NCBI GenBank assembly: GCA_947169505.1
Contig: CAMVPZ010000030.1
Location: 1-9,579 of the forward strand
Length of the DNA stretch: 9,579 bases
DNA from: an uncultured Pseudomonadota bacterium
GTDB taxonomy: Bacteria; Pseudomonadota; Alphaproteobacteria; Rs-D84
Direction of reading: 5' to 3'
Numbering within the stretch: position 1 is the stretch's first letter; each line of letters starts with the position of its first letter. A program made the position numbers and the translations under genes. Shown piece after piece: positions 1-6,290 of the stretch. Under the pieces are notes generated by a model. It did no database searches, was not told the DNA's origin, and worked only from the letters and a program-made list of their open reading frames with translations.

Positions 1-929
1 TTGGCGGAAATGGTTATTACAATTTCTATTATACACAAAGCGGACTTTTTACACCAGGTCAAGCTTTAGATTGGTTTTCTTTGTATAAAAATAACGACCA
101 AAACGATATTGTTTCACCTTGTGCGAAACAAGTTGCTAGCACCCCAGGATGTGAAGAATATGTTGAAACAGTTTTTGGTGGATTTAATAAATACACACAT
201 AATGACCCCAATAACAACAACATTGAAATTCTCGATGGTTACGCCATAAGTTCTCAAAGCGATGAAATCCGCAACCGAACAATTCGTCCAATTGGTGTTG
301 CAACCGAAGTTTATTATAAAATCATCGACAGTTTAAAATCACACTGTACTGGTGTCGGTGGATATTTCGTAGAATATAAATATGCAAAATCATACGGATA
401 TAACGAAAACAATTTCTGCAAAATCGATTCAAATAGCACGGAAAGTGTATTTTATGCCAACCCTATTAACAATTCTGTTAATTCTTTGGTTTATTGGTAT
501 CATTTCATCCCGGGTGAAAATATGTGCCCATTGAATTATTCTAATGACGTAGACACTCAATCTTGGGGCATGTGTTCATGTTGGGAAAATGGCGGATACC
601 GAAGCAAAAATGGAACTTTACCAACATGCAGACCTTTGTTGCCGTCTTTATCTGGTGAAAACGACCCAATTTGTTCTGCGGATATATTATGCAACAGTAA
701 TACCACGAATAATGAAACTCGATCACGTGCAGAAACATTATGTCTCCAACCACGTTATACAGAATCCGTACAATATTGGTGCCAACAATCTGTGTTTTCA
801 ACCAAAGGTCAGGTTTGCCCAACCACTCATGTTAAATACGAAGACCCAATAATCAAATGCGCTGATACTGACGACAATGCAATAGACGTTGTCGGGTACG
901 AAGTTCCACAACATTTAACAGAAGAATAA
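1..929 (+). CDS. Cysteine-rich, probably exported protein of unknown function (5' end outside window)
   Basis: I do not recognise this protein. The reading frame is open from the first full codon at position 3 to a TAA at 927-929, so the true start lies upstream. The TTG at 81 is internal, because residues before it (GGNGYYNFYYTQSG...) look like normal coding sequence. About 308 residues are visible. They are rich in Asn, Ser, Thr, Tyr and Gly and contain 14 cysteines, spread throughout but denser in the C-terminal half (for example MCSCW, then single Cys in PTC, PIC, ILC, TLC, YWC, QVC, IKC). No membrane segment is visible in this part. An even number of cysteines in a polar, Asn-rich protein suggests a disulfide-bonded periplasmic or surface protein, but any signal peptide would be outside the window. 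It converges on lpxB with one base between the stops, so it is not part of that operon. Being a real gene is near certain; the role is unknown. Confidence 0.75.
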   Translation, partial: GGNGYYNFYYTQSGLFTPGQALDWFSLYKNNDQNDIVSPCAKQVASTPGCEEYVETVFGGFNKYTHNDPNNNNIEILDGYAISSQSDEIRNRTIRPIGVATEVYYKIIDSLKSHCTGVGGYFVEYKYAKSYGYNENNFCKIDSNSTESVFYANPINNSVNSLVYWYHFIPGENMCPLNYSNDVDTQSWGMCSCWENGGYRSKNGTLPTCRPLLPSLSGENDPICSADILCNSNTTNNETRSRAETLCLQPRYTESVQYWCQQSVFSTKGQVCPTTHVKYEDPIIKCADTDDNAIDVVGYEVPQHLTEE

Positions 930-930
930 T

Positions 931-2055
931 TTATTTGTGTAAGATATCTTGCGCGATTAATTGTGCCGGATTTTTGCCATGTTTTTTCCATTTACCATCG
1001 GCGGCCTGTAATTTTTTTATCATGCCATTTCTATTTTCAGGTACAGACAAATTTTTCACCATATCCACTATCGCTTTTGGTTTTGCCTTTGTTCCCAACA
1101 ATTCAGGGTATATTGTTTTATTCATCAAAATATTAACCAACGAAACCCATTTTATACGCACTAAAATATGCGCTAATAACGAAGTCAACGGATTCATTTT
1201 ATAAACGACTATCGCCGGAATATGCATTATCGCCAATTCAGCAGACACAGTCCCACTGGCCACAACAGCAATAAAAGAATTTGCATAAACATCATATCTT
1301 TTGTCTGCTGACACCAATTCAGGCTTTGTTTCCCAATCTTTAATCGCATTTTTTATGTACGAATCTGTTGTTTCAACAGTTGGAATAACAAATCTGTAAT
1401 CTTGGTATCCACTTGCGATTAACATGTCCATAGTTTTATGAAATACAGGTAATAATTTTTTAACCTCATTCATACGACTGCCTGGAACAAATGTAATTAT
1501 TTTTTTATCTTTTACAGATTTTTTATATTTATCCAGACCATCAGCAATTGGATGTCCCACAGCAACCGTATCTAATCCATATTTTTCAAAATAGGGCAAT
1601 TCGAAATCAAAAAAAGCATACAATTTATCAAAGATTTTTGCATATTTACCGGCACGCTTTGCCCCCCAAGCCCAAACCTGGGGCGCAACAACATGATAAA
1701 ACTTTGTTGCTTTTAAATTTCCATTTTTACGTACAGTCTTTACAACGGATTTTGCAAACCCCGGTGAATCGATAGTTAAAACGATATCTGGTTTTTCTTT
1801 TATTATCGCATCAACCGTTTGTTTAATACGCATTGTTAAAGTTTTTGCGTGTGCCAAAACTTCAAACACACCCATCACAGACAAATCAGACATTGAAAAC
1901 AAAGATTTTAATCCAGCCTTTGTCATGTTTTGCCCACCGATACCGACGAATTCAACACCGGGCATTTCACGCATTATTTTTGCGCCCAAAACATCACCTG
2001 AAACTTCACCAGCAACAATGAAAATTTTTAAACTTTTTTTACCCGTGACTTTCAT
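931..2055 (-). CDS. lpxB: Lipid-A-disaccharide synthase LpxB (GT19)
   Basis: LpxB condenses UDP-2,3-diacylglucosamine with lipid X, forming the tetraacyl disaccharide 1-phosphate of lipid A at the inner face of the cytoplasmic membrane. With the ATG at 2053-2055 the product has 374 residues, close to the usual length of about 380. Family motifs are present in order: GEVSGD at 16-21, VGIGG near 37-41, MGVFEVL near 61-67, TIDSPGF near 94-100 (its Asp matches catalytic Asp98 of E. coli), APQVWAWGAKR near 125-135, VGHPIAD near 166-172, VPGSR near 190-194 (its Arg matches an essential Arg), ASGTVSAELA near 266-275 and NILMNKTIYPELLG near 308-321. I chose this ATG because it sits just before the first beta strand, whereas the longer frame starts at a TTG (2092-2094) and adds 13 residues that do not resemble the family. 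The ribosome site is weak (GGAA close to the ATG). The start overlaps the end of lpxA by 17 bases, implying translational coupling. Confidence 0.95.
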   Translation of the reverse strand: MKVTGKKSLKIFIVAGEVSGDVLGAKIMREMPGVEFVGIGGQNMTKAGLKSLFSMSDLSVMGVFEVLAHAKTLTMRIKQTVDAIIKEKPDIVLTIDSPGFAKSVVKTVRKNGNLKATKFYHVVAPQVWAWGAKRAGKYAKIFDKLYAFFDFELPYFEKYGLDTVAVGHPIADGLDKYKKSVKDKKIITFVPGSRMNEVKKLLPVFHKTMDMLIASGYQDYRFVIPTVETTDSYIKNAIKDWETKPELVSADKRYDVYANSFIAVVASGTVSAELAIMHIPAIVVYKMNPLTSLLAHILVRIKWVSLVNILMNKTIYPELLGTKAKPKAIVDMVKNLSVPENRNGMIKKLQAADGKWKKHGKNPAQLIAQDILHK

Positions 2056-2848
2056 TTTTTCCGGTTCCAATACCACGTTTAGAACGATTTTCAATAAAAT
2101 CTATGGCATCCATAGCGTATTTATTGTTTTTAACCTCTTTACGGATTTTATTTAATCTGTCTGTGACGGTTCCTTCTGTATCATTAAACACCGCAGAATA
2201 CACAGAATGAATTGCATGCAAATCTTCGTTTGTAAAACCATGACGCATTAACCCCACACGATTTATCGTACGATATACAGCACGTGCGCCATCATAAATA
2301 GCATATGGTAAAATATCATTACCAACACCACTCATTCCACCAACAAACGCATTACGTCCAATTCTGGAAAACTGTAAAACCATAGAGCCACCAGATAAAA
2401 TGGCAAAATCTTCAATTTCTACATGCCCCGCAACCTGAACAAGATTAGACATAACAACACTGTTTCCAATTTTACAATCGTGTCCAACATGGGCATTAAC
2501 CATAATTTGACAATCATCCCCAATTTCTGTGCCGTCTGATGCGGGTGTTCCAGAATGAATCGTCACATATTCACGAATTTTGCAACGTTTACCAATACGC
2601 AACCCTGTCATCGTTGTTTCATCTTGCCATTTCAAATCTTGACTCATAACCCCCAACACAGCAAACGGATACACAATAGAATCATCACCAATAGATGTTT
2701 TTCCATCAATAACTACATTAGAAACCAATTCTACACGATCACCCAAAACAACATTTGGCCCAATAATACAAAAAGGCCCAATTTTACAATCATTACCAAT
2801 AACCGCACCAGGTTTCACAATTGCGCTGGGATCAATAACAGTTGCCAT
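2039..2848 (-). CDS. lpxA: Acyl-ACP--UDP-N-acetylglucosamine O-acyltransferase LpxA
   Basis: LpxA transfers a 3-hydroxyacyl chain from ACP to the 3-OH of UDP-GlcNAc, the first step of lipid A synthesis, in the cytoplasm. The 269-residue length is typical (E. coli 262). Residues 1 to about 190 are a left-handed beta-helix of hexapeptide repeats (IVKPGAVIGNDCKIGPFCII and onward). The C-terminal part, with LMRHGF at 200-205, is the helical trimer domain. The catalytic-base His is H123 in NAHVGHDC, and H120 and H142 (AGH) are also kept. The chain-length ruler position equivalent to E. coli Gly173 is G171 (FVGG), which suggests a long hydroxyacyl chain. The residue aligned with E. coli His160 is Leu158 (MVLQF instead of AVHQF), which is unusual. 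AGGA at 2856-2859 (minus strand), seven bases before the ATG, supports the start. lpxB follows with overlap; no lpxI or lpxH lies between, and lpxD and fabZ are not upstream. Confidence 0.96.
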   Translation of the reverse strand: MATVIDPSAIVKPGAVIGNDCKIGPFCIIGPNVVLGDRVELVSNVVIDGKTSIGDDSIVYPFAVLGVMSQDLKWQDETTMTGLRIGKRCKIREYVTIHSGTPASDGTEIGDDCQIMVNAHVGHDCKIGNSVVMSNLVQVAGHVEIEDFAILSGGSMVLQFSRIGRNAFVGGMSGVGNDILPYAIYDGARAVYRTINRVGLMRHGFTNEDLHAIHSVYSAVFNDTEGTVTDRLNKIRKEVKNNKYAMDAIDFIENRSKRGIGTGKNESHG

Positions 2849-2930
2849 ATTTTCATCCTATATTTAAAACACTTCTTGGGGCAATACTACACCAAATACA
2901 AACAATATGGTATTCAATAAATATAACCAA

Positions 2931-3926
2931 TTATAACAAACCGGTAAAATCTTTAATCTTTATTTTATTTGGCACAGACAACAAATAAACAATCCCCAAC
3001 ATAGTAATCAAAGGACATATTATCATTATCCCAAAACAAATTAAAACACATGCCAAAGATTGTTTAAAAACATGTTCTGGAAAATTCTTGCTATGATAAA
3101 TCGTAAGCATTTCGTTCATCATACAACACAACATCAATCCAACAAACACAGGCACAGATTCTGTTAAAACAAACAAAATCAATGCCAACAAAGACATTAT
3201 TCGAAATAACCACTTTAATTTTATATATGCACTGTTATAAATTTTGGATTTCGCCTTAACATATCTGGTCGCCAAAGTCGTCACACAGAAAAAACCACAC
3301 AACAACAATGCAAGAACATGTATAAAAGTTAAATTTCCCAATTGACCAAATCTAAAATATTCTGGCTGCATCAAAAGCAAAACTGTCATAAACAAAAAGA
3401 CAAGTATCGGTATAAAGACCCCAGAAAAATCTTTGTGAAATCTGTCCCCAACAATTATACCGCAAACGACCGCACTTAATTGTAATAAAACACCCCATAA
3501 CGTAGGTTTCGCAGAAAAACCAGCCAATATCAACACCAACAAAAATAAAAACCATCTTAATTTTTTGTTGTGTATTTTTTCCAAATATTTATGCTTTTTT
3601 ACACGATTAATTATATACGCACAAGATACAAATAAAATTGTCGCTATTGACAACGGGAGCAATGAAATACTGTCACGTATTACCGCATAATTTCCACCAA
3701 AAAGGAACAACCAAATTACCAAACTTGCAACAGACAACAAACCAATTTTATCTTCAAAATCCCGATTCGTTATTCCAAATTTAGAAATAAAATTTTGCCC
3801 ATATAAAAACACCATAAAAAACAATGGCAAAGAAAACAATCCTGCAACAATAAAATACGGACTGTACAATGCCGCATTGTTAAAAGAACTTACCGCTGTT
3901 GTGACAATAGTCATATCATTAAACAT
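2931..3926 (-). CDS. Polytopic inner-membrane protein of unknown function
   Basis: I do not recognise a family. The 331-residue product is very hydrophobic, with about ten predicted membrane segments near residues 21-43, 61-78, 89-108, 124-138, 142-160, 167-187, 199-219, 240-256, 257-275 and one or two between 289 and 319. Short basic loops (NRVKKHKYLEKIHNKK at 107-122, RYVKAKSKIY at 221-230) should face the cytoplasm. No signature of a transporter, flippase or polymerase family stands out. The start at 3924-3926 is supported by AAGG seven bases upstream on the minus strand; an in-frame ATG four codons later lacks such a site. The gene reads toward lpxA, with an 82-base gap and no clear terminator between, so it may be cotranscribed with lpxA-lpxB and have an envelope role, but that is context only. 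It is divergent from the methyltransferase operon with just 21 bases between start codons. Confidence 0.85.
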   Translation of the reverse strand: MFNDMTIVTTAVSSFNNAALYSPYFIVAGLFSLPLFFMVFLYGQNFISKFGITNRDFEDKIGLLSVASLVIWLFLFGGNYAVIRDSISLLPLSIATILFVSCAYIINRVKKHKYLEKIHNKKLRWFLFLLVLILAGFSAKPTLWGVLLQLSAVVCGIIVGDRFHKDFSGVFIPILVFLFMTVLLLMQPEYFRFGQLGNLTFIHVLALLLCGFFCVTTLATRYVKAKSKIYNSAYIKLKWLFRIMSLLALILFVLTESVPVFVGLMLCCMMNEMLTIYHSKNFPEHVFKQSLACVLICFGIMIICPLITMLGIVYLLSVPNKIKIKDFTGLL

Positions 3927-3929
3927 AAA
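3901..3929 (+). promoter_or_regulatory. Candidate promoter for the methyltransferase-M23-bactofilin-rpiB operon
   Basis: GTGACA at 3901-3906 matches TTGACA at five of six positions. It is followed after 17 bases by CATAAA at 3924-3929, which matches TATAAT at four of six. Transcription would start near 3936, about 12 bases before the ATG at 3948. The element lies within the first codons of the divergent membrane-protein gene, and its -10 covers that gene's start codon. The -10 is weak, so the call rests partly on the lack of any other space for a promoter. Confidence 0.3.
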
Positions 3930-3947
3930 TTTGCCTTTTTAATTTTA

Positions 3948-4652
3948 ATGAATTATTATACAAGCATGCCAGAAAAACAAGAAATTTTTACATTATTAAA
4001 TGGTCGGGTCAAAATGACACACAGCTTTTATAACCCAACCAGTGATGCTGTATGGTTGGCTGCATATGCACCAAACGATATAAAAACTGTGTTGGATGTG
4101 GGTATTGGAACGGGAGCTGTTTCACTTTGTTTACACACACATTTTCCAGAATTACAAATAACTGGATTAGATATATCGACAGAAATGTTGGAAGAAAGCA
4201 AAAAAAATGCCGCACTTAACAACGTCAATGTTAACCTGTTAAACCAAGATATAACCAATTGGTCAACCCCCGAACGTTTTGATTTAGTTATAACAAATCC
4301 GCCATATTTTAACGGTCAGCCGGCGCACCACAATGCACACCATAATGCTGATATTATACATTGGACAAAAAAATGTTGCGCACGTGTTAAGCCAAATAAA
4401 TATATATGTATAATTGCTGATGCACTGTGCACAGATAAAATTATTGCCACTTTGTCATCTAAACATTTTGGAAACATACAAATTTTCCCATTATTCAGTA
4501 CTAAAAATTCGGCAGAACGTGTATTAATACGGGCAAAGCAGGGCGTAAAAACAGGGACAACAATATTTTGTGGAACATCAATGAACAACGATGCGATATT
4601 GCGTGATGGCTTGACTATTGATGCTTTATTGTCTACACTACATGCACAATGA
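3948..4652 (+). CDS. TrmN6-like SAM-dependent N6-adenine methyltransferase (COG4123 family)
   Basis: This is a 234-residue class I SAM-dependent methyltransferase. After the family's N-terminal LLNGRVKM (16-23) and a SDAVWLAAYAP stretch (32-42) comes the SAM-binding motif I, VLDVGIGTGAVSL (48-60). An acidic residue, D75 in GLDIS, should bind the SAM ribose. NPPYF at 117-121 is the catalytic motif of enzymes methylating exocyclic amines. The order matches COG4123, whose E. coli member TrmN6 (YfiC) methylates A37 of tRNA1-Val. Whether this protein has that exact target is not shown. A His-rich loop (five His between 127 and 138) and a CC pair (143-144) follow the catalytic motif. No Shine-Dalgarno is evident before the ATG, and with the candidate promoter the leader would be very short. 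The TGA stop overlaps the next ATG as ATGA (4649-4652), so translation of the M23 peptidase gene is probably coupled to it. Confidence 0.85.
   Translation: MNYYTSMPEKQEIFTLLNGRVKMTHSFYNPTSDAVWLAAYAPNDIKTVLDVGIGTGAVSLCLHTHFPELQITGLDISTEMLEESKKNAALNNVNVNLLNQDITNWSTPERFDLVITNPPYFNGQPAHHNAHHNADIIHWTKKCCARVKPNKYICIIADALCTDKIIATLSSKHFGNIQIFPLFSTKNSAERVLIRAKQGVKTGTTIFCGTSMNNDAILRDGLTIDALLSTLHAQ
3955..3983 (-). promoter_or_regulatory. Candidate promoter for the membrane protein (and perhaps lpxAB)
   Basis: On the minus strand a perfect TATAAT lies at 3960-3955. A poor -35 (TTCTTG, 3983-3978) is 17 bases upstream of it. Transcription would begin near 3948, about 21 bases before the ATG of the leftward gene. 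The whole element lies inside the first codons of the divergent methyltransferase gene. Perfect -10 hexamers arise often by chance in AT-rich DNA and the -35 is weak, so this is tentative. The 21-base gap leaves no room for a promoter elsewhere. Confidence 0.35.
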
Positions 4653-5926
4653 TAAGTTTTATAACACGATATTTTTCATCCCTGTGGGAATTTATAACAG
4701 CGCCATTACGTTTGGTATGGCGTGGCATATCTAAATTATTTCCACCACGTGATTGTACTATTATGGACACCAGTGATGGTACTGTTTCTACATATCAGCA
4801 AAGCAGTTTTTGGCGTTTTACTAAATTTTGTGTTATTACAACAATGACTATTTGGGCGGCATGGTCAACATACGTATATATTTACCATCGTCCACTTTTG
4901 CAAAAAAGAACTCAACAATTGGAACAAATTCGAACAAAACATAATCGTCAAACGGCTGATTTAAAGATATATTTAAAAAAATACAATGATTTGGCCCGTG
5001 ATTTAAATATAAACGACGACAAAATATTAAAATCCGACAAATTATCGGATTTGGAAAAAGAAAATTTATTAAATACTCGTTCGAAAACTATTGGCGAATT
5101 GGATTTTTTAAGAACCCGTATTGTTGAAATGATGATGGATGAAACATATACACCTGAATTTGATAAGATATCTGAAATTACTTTGGATTTTGAATTGGTA
5201 CGAAATGAAAATGACACTTTAAAACAAAAACATCAAACAATTTTGGAATCTGCGGCTGAAATATCCAATGCAGACAATCAAATAATTAATGCGGTTTCAA
5301 AACTTACCAACGAAAACATCGAAGAACTTCATAATCAATTAAAGAAAATTAATTCAAGCATATCAAAATTGGGACTTAATGAATCTCAATTGATAAATCA
5401 GGCAAACAATTATTCAAATCAACTTATCGGTGGAATATACGTACCAGTAAAGATTTCAAAAAATGCAAATGCAAAATATCAAAAAATAGCACAAGATATC
5501 GAAAAATGGCATGGGTTAAACAGATTAACTAAAATTTTACCAATCGGCGCACCGGTTGAAAACAAAGTCATAACATCGCCTTTTGGTACACGTGAAGATC
5601 CGTTTACAAAAACAAAAAAACAACACAAAGGTATTGATTTTGCGGGTAAAATCGGCACTGAATTGTATGCTGTGGCACCGGGACGGGTTATATCTGCGGG
5701 TGATCGCACAGGATATGGAACAACAGTTGAAATTGATCATGGACTTGGTTTTACAACATTATACGCACATCTATCAAAAGTAATGGTTTCACGTGGTGAT
5801 TGGGTACGTCCGGGAACAGTTGTAGGACTTGGTGGTTCATCCGGACGTTCAACCGGACCACATTTACATTACGAAATACGATACAAAGGTACACCGTTTA
5901 ACCCAACTAATTTCGTTAAAGATTAA
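4649..5926 (+). CDS. Membrane-anchored M23 peptidoglycan endopeptidase with coiled coil, LmdC-like
   Basis: The 425-residue protein is a probable cell-wall hydrolase. An N-terminal tail of about 57 residues, starting with an amphipathic or hydrophobic stretch (1-31), is followed by a membrane segment at about 58-78. Next is a long helical, charge-rich coiled-coil region at about 83-260, then a C-terminal M23 (LytM-type) domain at about 300-420. All expected zinc and catalytic residues are present: H326 and D330 in HKGIDFAG, H374 in YAHLSK, and H405/H407 in GPHLHYEI. An active D,D-endopeptidase cutting peptide crosslinks in the periplasm is therefore likely. The layout of cytoplasmic tail, single membrane helix, periplasmic coiled coil and M23 domain, with a bactofilin gene 16 bases downstream, matches LmdC of budding alphaproteobacteria. 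There the tail links the enzyme to the bactofilin polymer. The start overlaps the upstream stop (ATGA) and has no clear ribosome site of its own. It could instead be a generic divisome LytM factor, but the intact catalytic residues and partner gene favour a shape role. Confidence 0.92.
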   Translation: MISFITRYFSSLWEFITAPLRLVWRGISKLFPPRDCTIMDTSDGTVSTYQQSSFWRFTKFCVITTMTIWAAWSTYVYIYHRPLLQKRTQQLEQIRTKHNRQTADLKIYLKKYNDLARDLNINDDKILKSDKLSDLEKENLLNTRSKTIGELDFLRTRIVEMMMDETYTPEFDKISEITLDFELVRNENDTLKQKHQTILESAAEISNADNQIINAVSKLTNENIEELHNQLKKINSSISKLGLNESQLINQANNYSNQLIGGIYVPVKISKNANAKYQKIAQDIEKWHGLNRLTKILPIGAPVENKVITSPFGTREDPFTKTKKQHKGIDFAGKIGTELYAVAPGRVISAGDRTGYGTTVEIDHGLGFTTLYAHLSKVMVSRGDWVRPGTVVGLGGSSGRSTGPHLHYEIRYKGTPFNPTNFVKD

Positions 5927-5930
5927 AGCC

Positions 5931-5940
5931 AAAGGAGAGG
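5931..5940 (+). promoter_or_regulatory. Strong Shine-Dalgarno site that fixes the bactofilin start
   Basis: AAAGGAGAGG at 5931-5940 lies in the 16-base gap after the peptidase gene. Its GGAG core is five bases from the ATG at 5943. It is the best ribosome site in the operon and favours this ATG over an in-frame ATG at 5829 inside the peptidase gene. It may let the bactofilin, a polymer subunit, be made in higher amounts than the enzyme upstream. Confidence 0.8.
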
Positions 5941-5942
5941 AA

Positions 5943-6287
5943 ATGTTAGCTTTTACAAACGCAGATGAAAAAAAATCTCCAACCGTGGTGGGGGCAGGTT
6001 GTGTCATCAAAGGAAACATTGAAACAGATCACACAATTCAAATTCATGGTACTGTCAAAGGCGACATTGATGCTGCAACCATTATTATTGGACGCGGGGG
6101 AAATGTTATTGGAAACATATCTGCAAAAACACTATTTTTACATGGATCTTTAAAGGGTGACGCAACAATAAATACTGTAAACGTATTTTCCAATGCGAAA
6201 ATGAGTGGCACACTGTTTTACAAAACTTTAAATATCACTGGAAATACAGGATTAGAATGTAAACTGGAAAAGAAAAAGGACAAATAA
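5943..6287 (+). CDS. Bactofilin (cytoskeletal polymer protein)
   Basis: Bactofilins form nucleotide-independent, membrane-associated filaments that recruit cell-wall enzymes and shape stalks, curvature or poles. The 114-residue product has the typical small size, with one central beta-helix domain at about 15-108. This shows the repeated glycine/hydrophobic pattern of the family: CVIKGNIETDHTIQIHGTVK, then KGDIDAATIIIGRGGNVIGN, ISAKTLFLHGSLKGD and MSGTLFYKTLNITG. Short disordered ends flank it: MLAFTNADEKKSP in front, with a hydrophobic start that could be the membrane-targeting peptide known in the family, and a basic KLEKKKDK tail behind. The start is set by the strong ribosome site at 5931-5940. 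The in-frame extension into the M23 gene is an overlap artefact. Its position directly after a membrane-anchored M23 peptidase is a recurring arrangement (bactofilin-LmdC in alphaproteobacteria, CcmA with Csd peptidases in Helicobacter). It suggests this polymer localises that hydrolase. Confidence 0.93.
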   Translation: MLAFTNADEKKSPTVVGAGCVIKGNIETDHTIQIHGTVKGDIDAATIIIGRGGNVIGNISAKTLFLHGSLKGDATINTVNVFSNAKMSGTLFYKTLNITGNTGLECKLEKKKDK

Positions 6288-6290
6288 AAA

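Noticed and set aside
81..83. TTG as the start of the first gene
   Set aside because: The same frame is open to the window edge with plausible protein sequence and no ribosome site precedes the TTG.
541..852. Overlapping open frames on both strands within the Cys-rich gene
   Set aside because: They have no family features, no ribosome sites, and are shadows of the longer gene.
941..950. Palindrome AAGATATCTT as a terminator
   Set aside because: It has no loop, no GC pairs of note and no T-tract after it.
2056..2094. N-terminal extension of LpxB to a TTG codon (13 more residues)
   Set aside because: The extra residues lie deep inside lpxA, start with a rare codon and do not resemble LpxB; the ATG at 2053-2055 fits the family N terminus.
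2849..2930. Separate promoter for lpxA in the 82-base gap
   Set aside because: Several TTG- and TAT-like hexamers occur but none pair at 16-18 bases with good matches, so none was called.
3352..3555. Alternative hydrophobic frame inside the membrane-protein gene
   Set aside because: Another frame of a U-rich membrane gene is hydrophobic by composition; no separate start signal is seen.
4326..4365. His-rich run after the NPPYF motif of the methyltransferase as a metal-binding site
   Set aside because: It lies in a loop that is variable in this family, and five His residues alone do not support a defined site.
5829..5942. Longer bactofilin starting at an ATG inside the M23 gene
   Set aside because: The extension is an out-of-frame reading of the conserved M23 HLH region, and a strong ribosome site sits just before the ATG at 5943.
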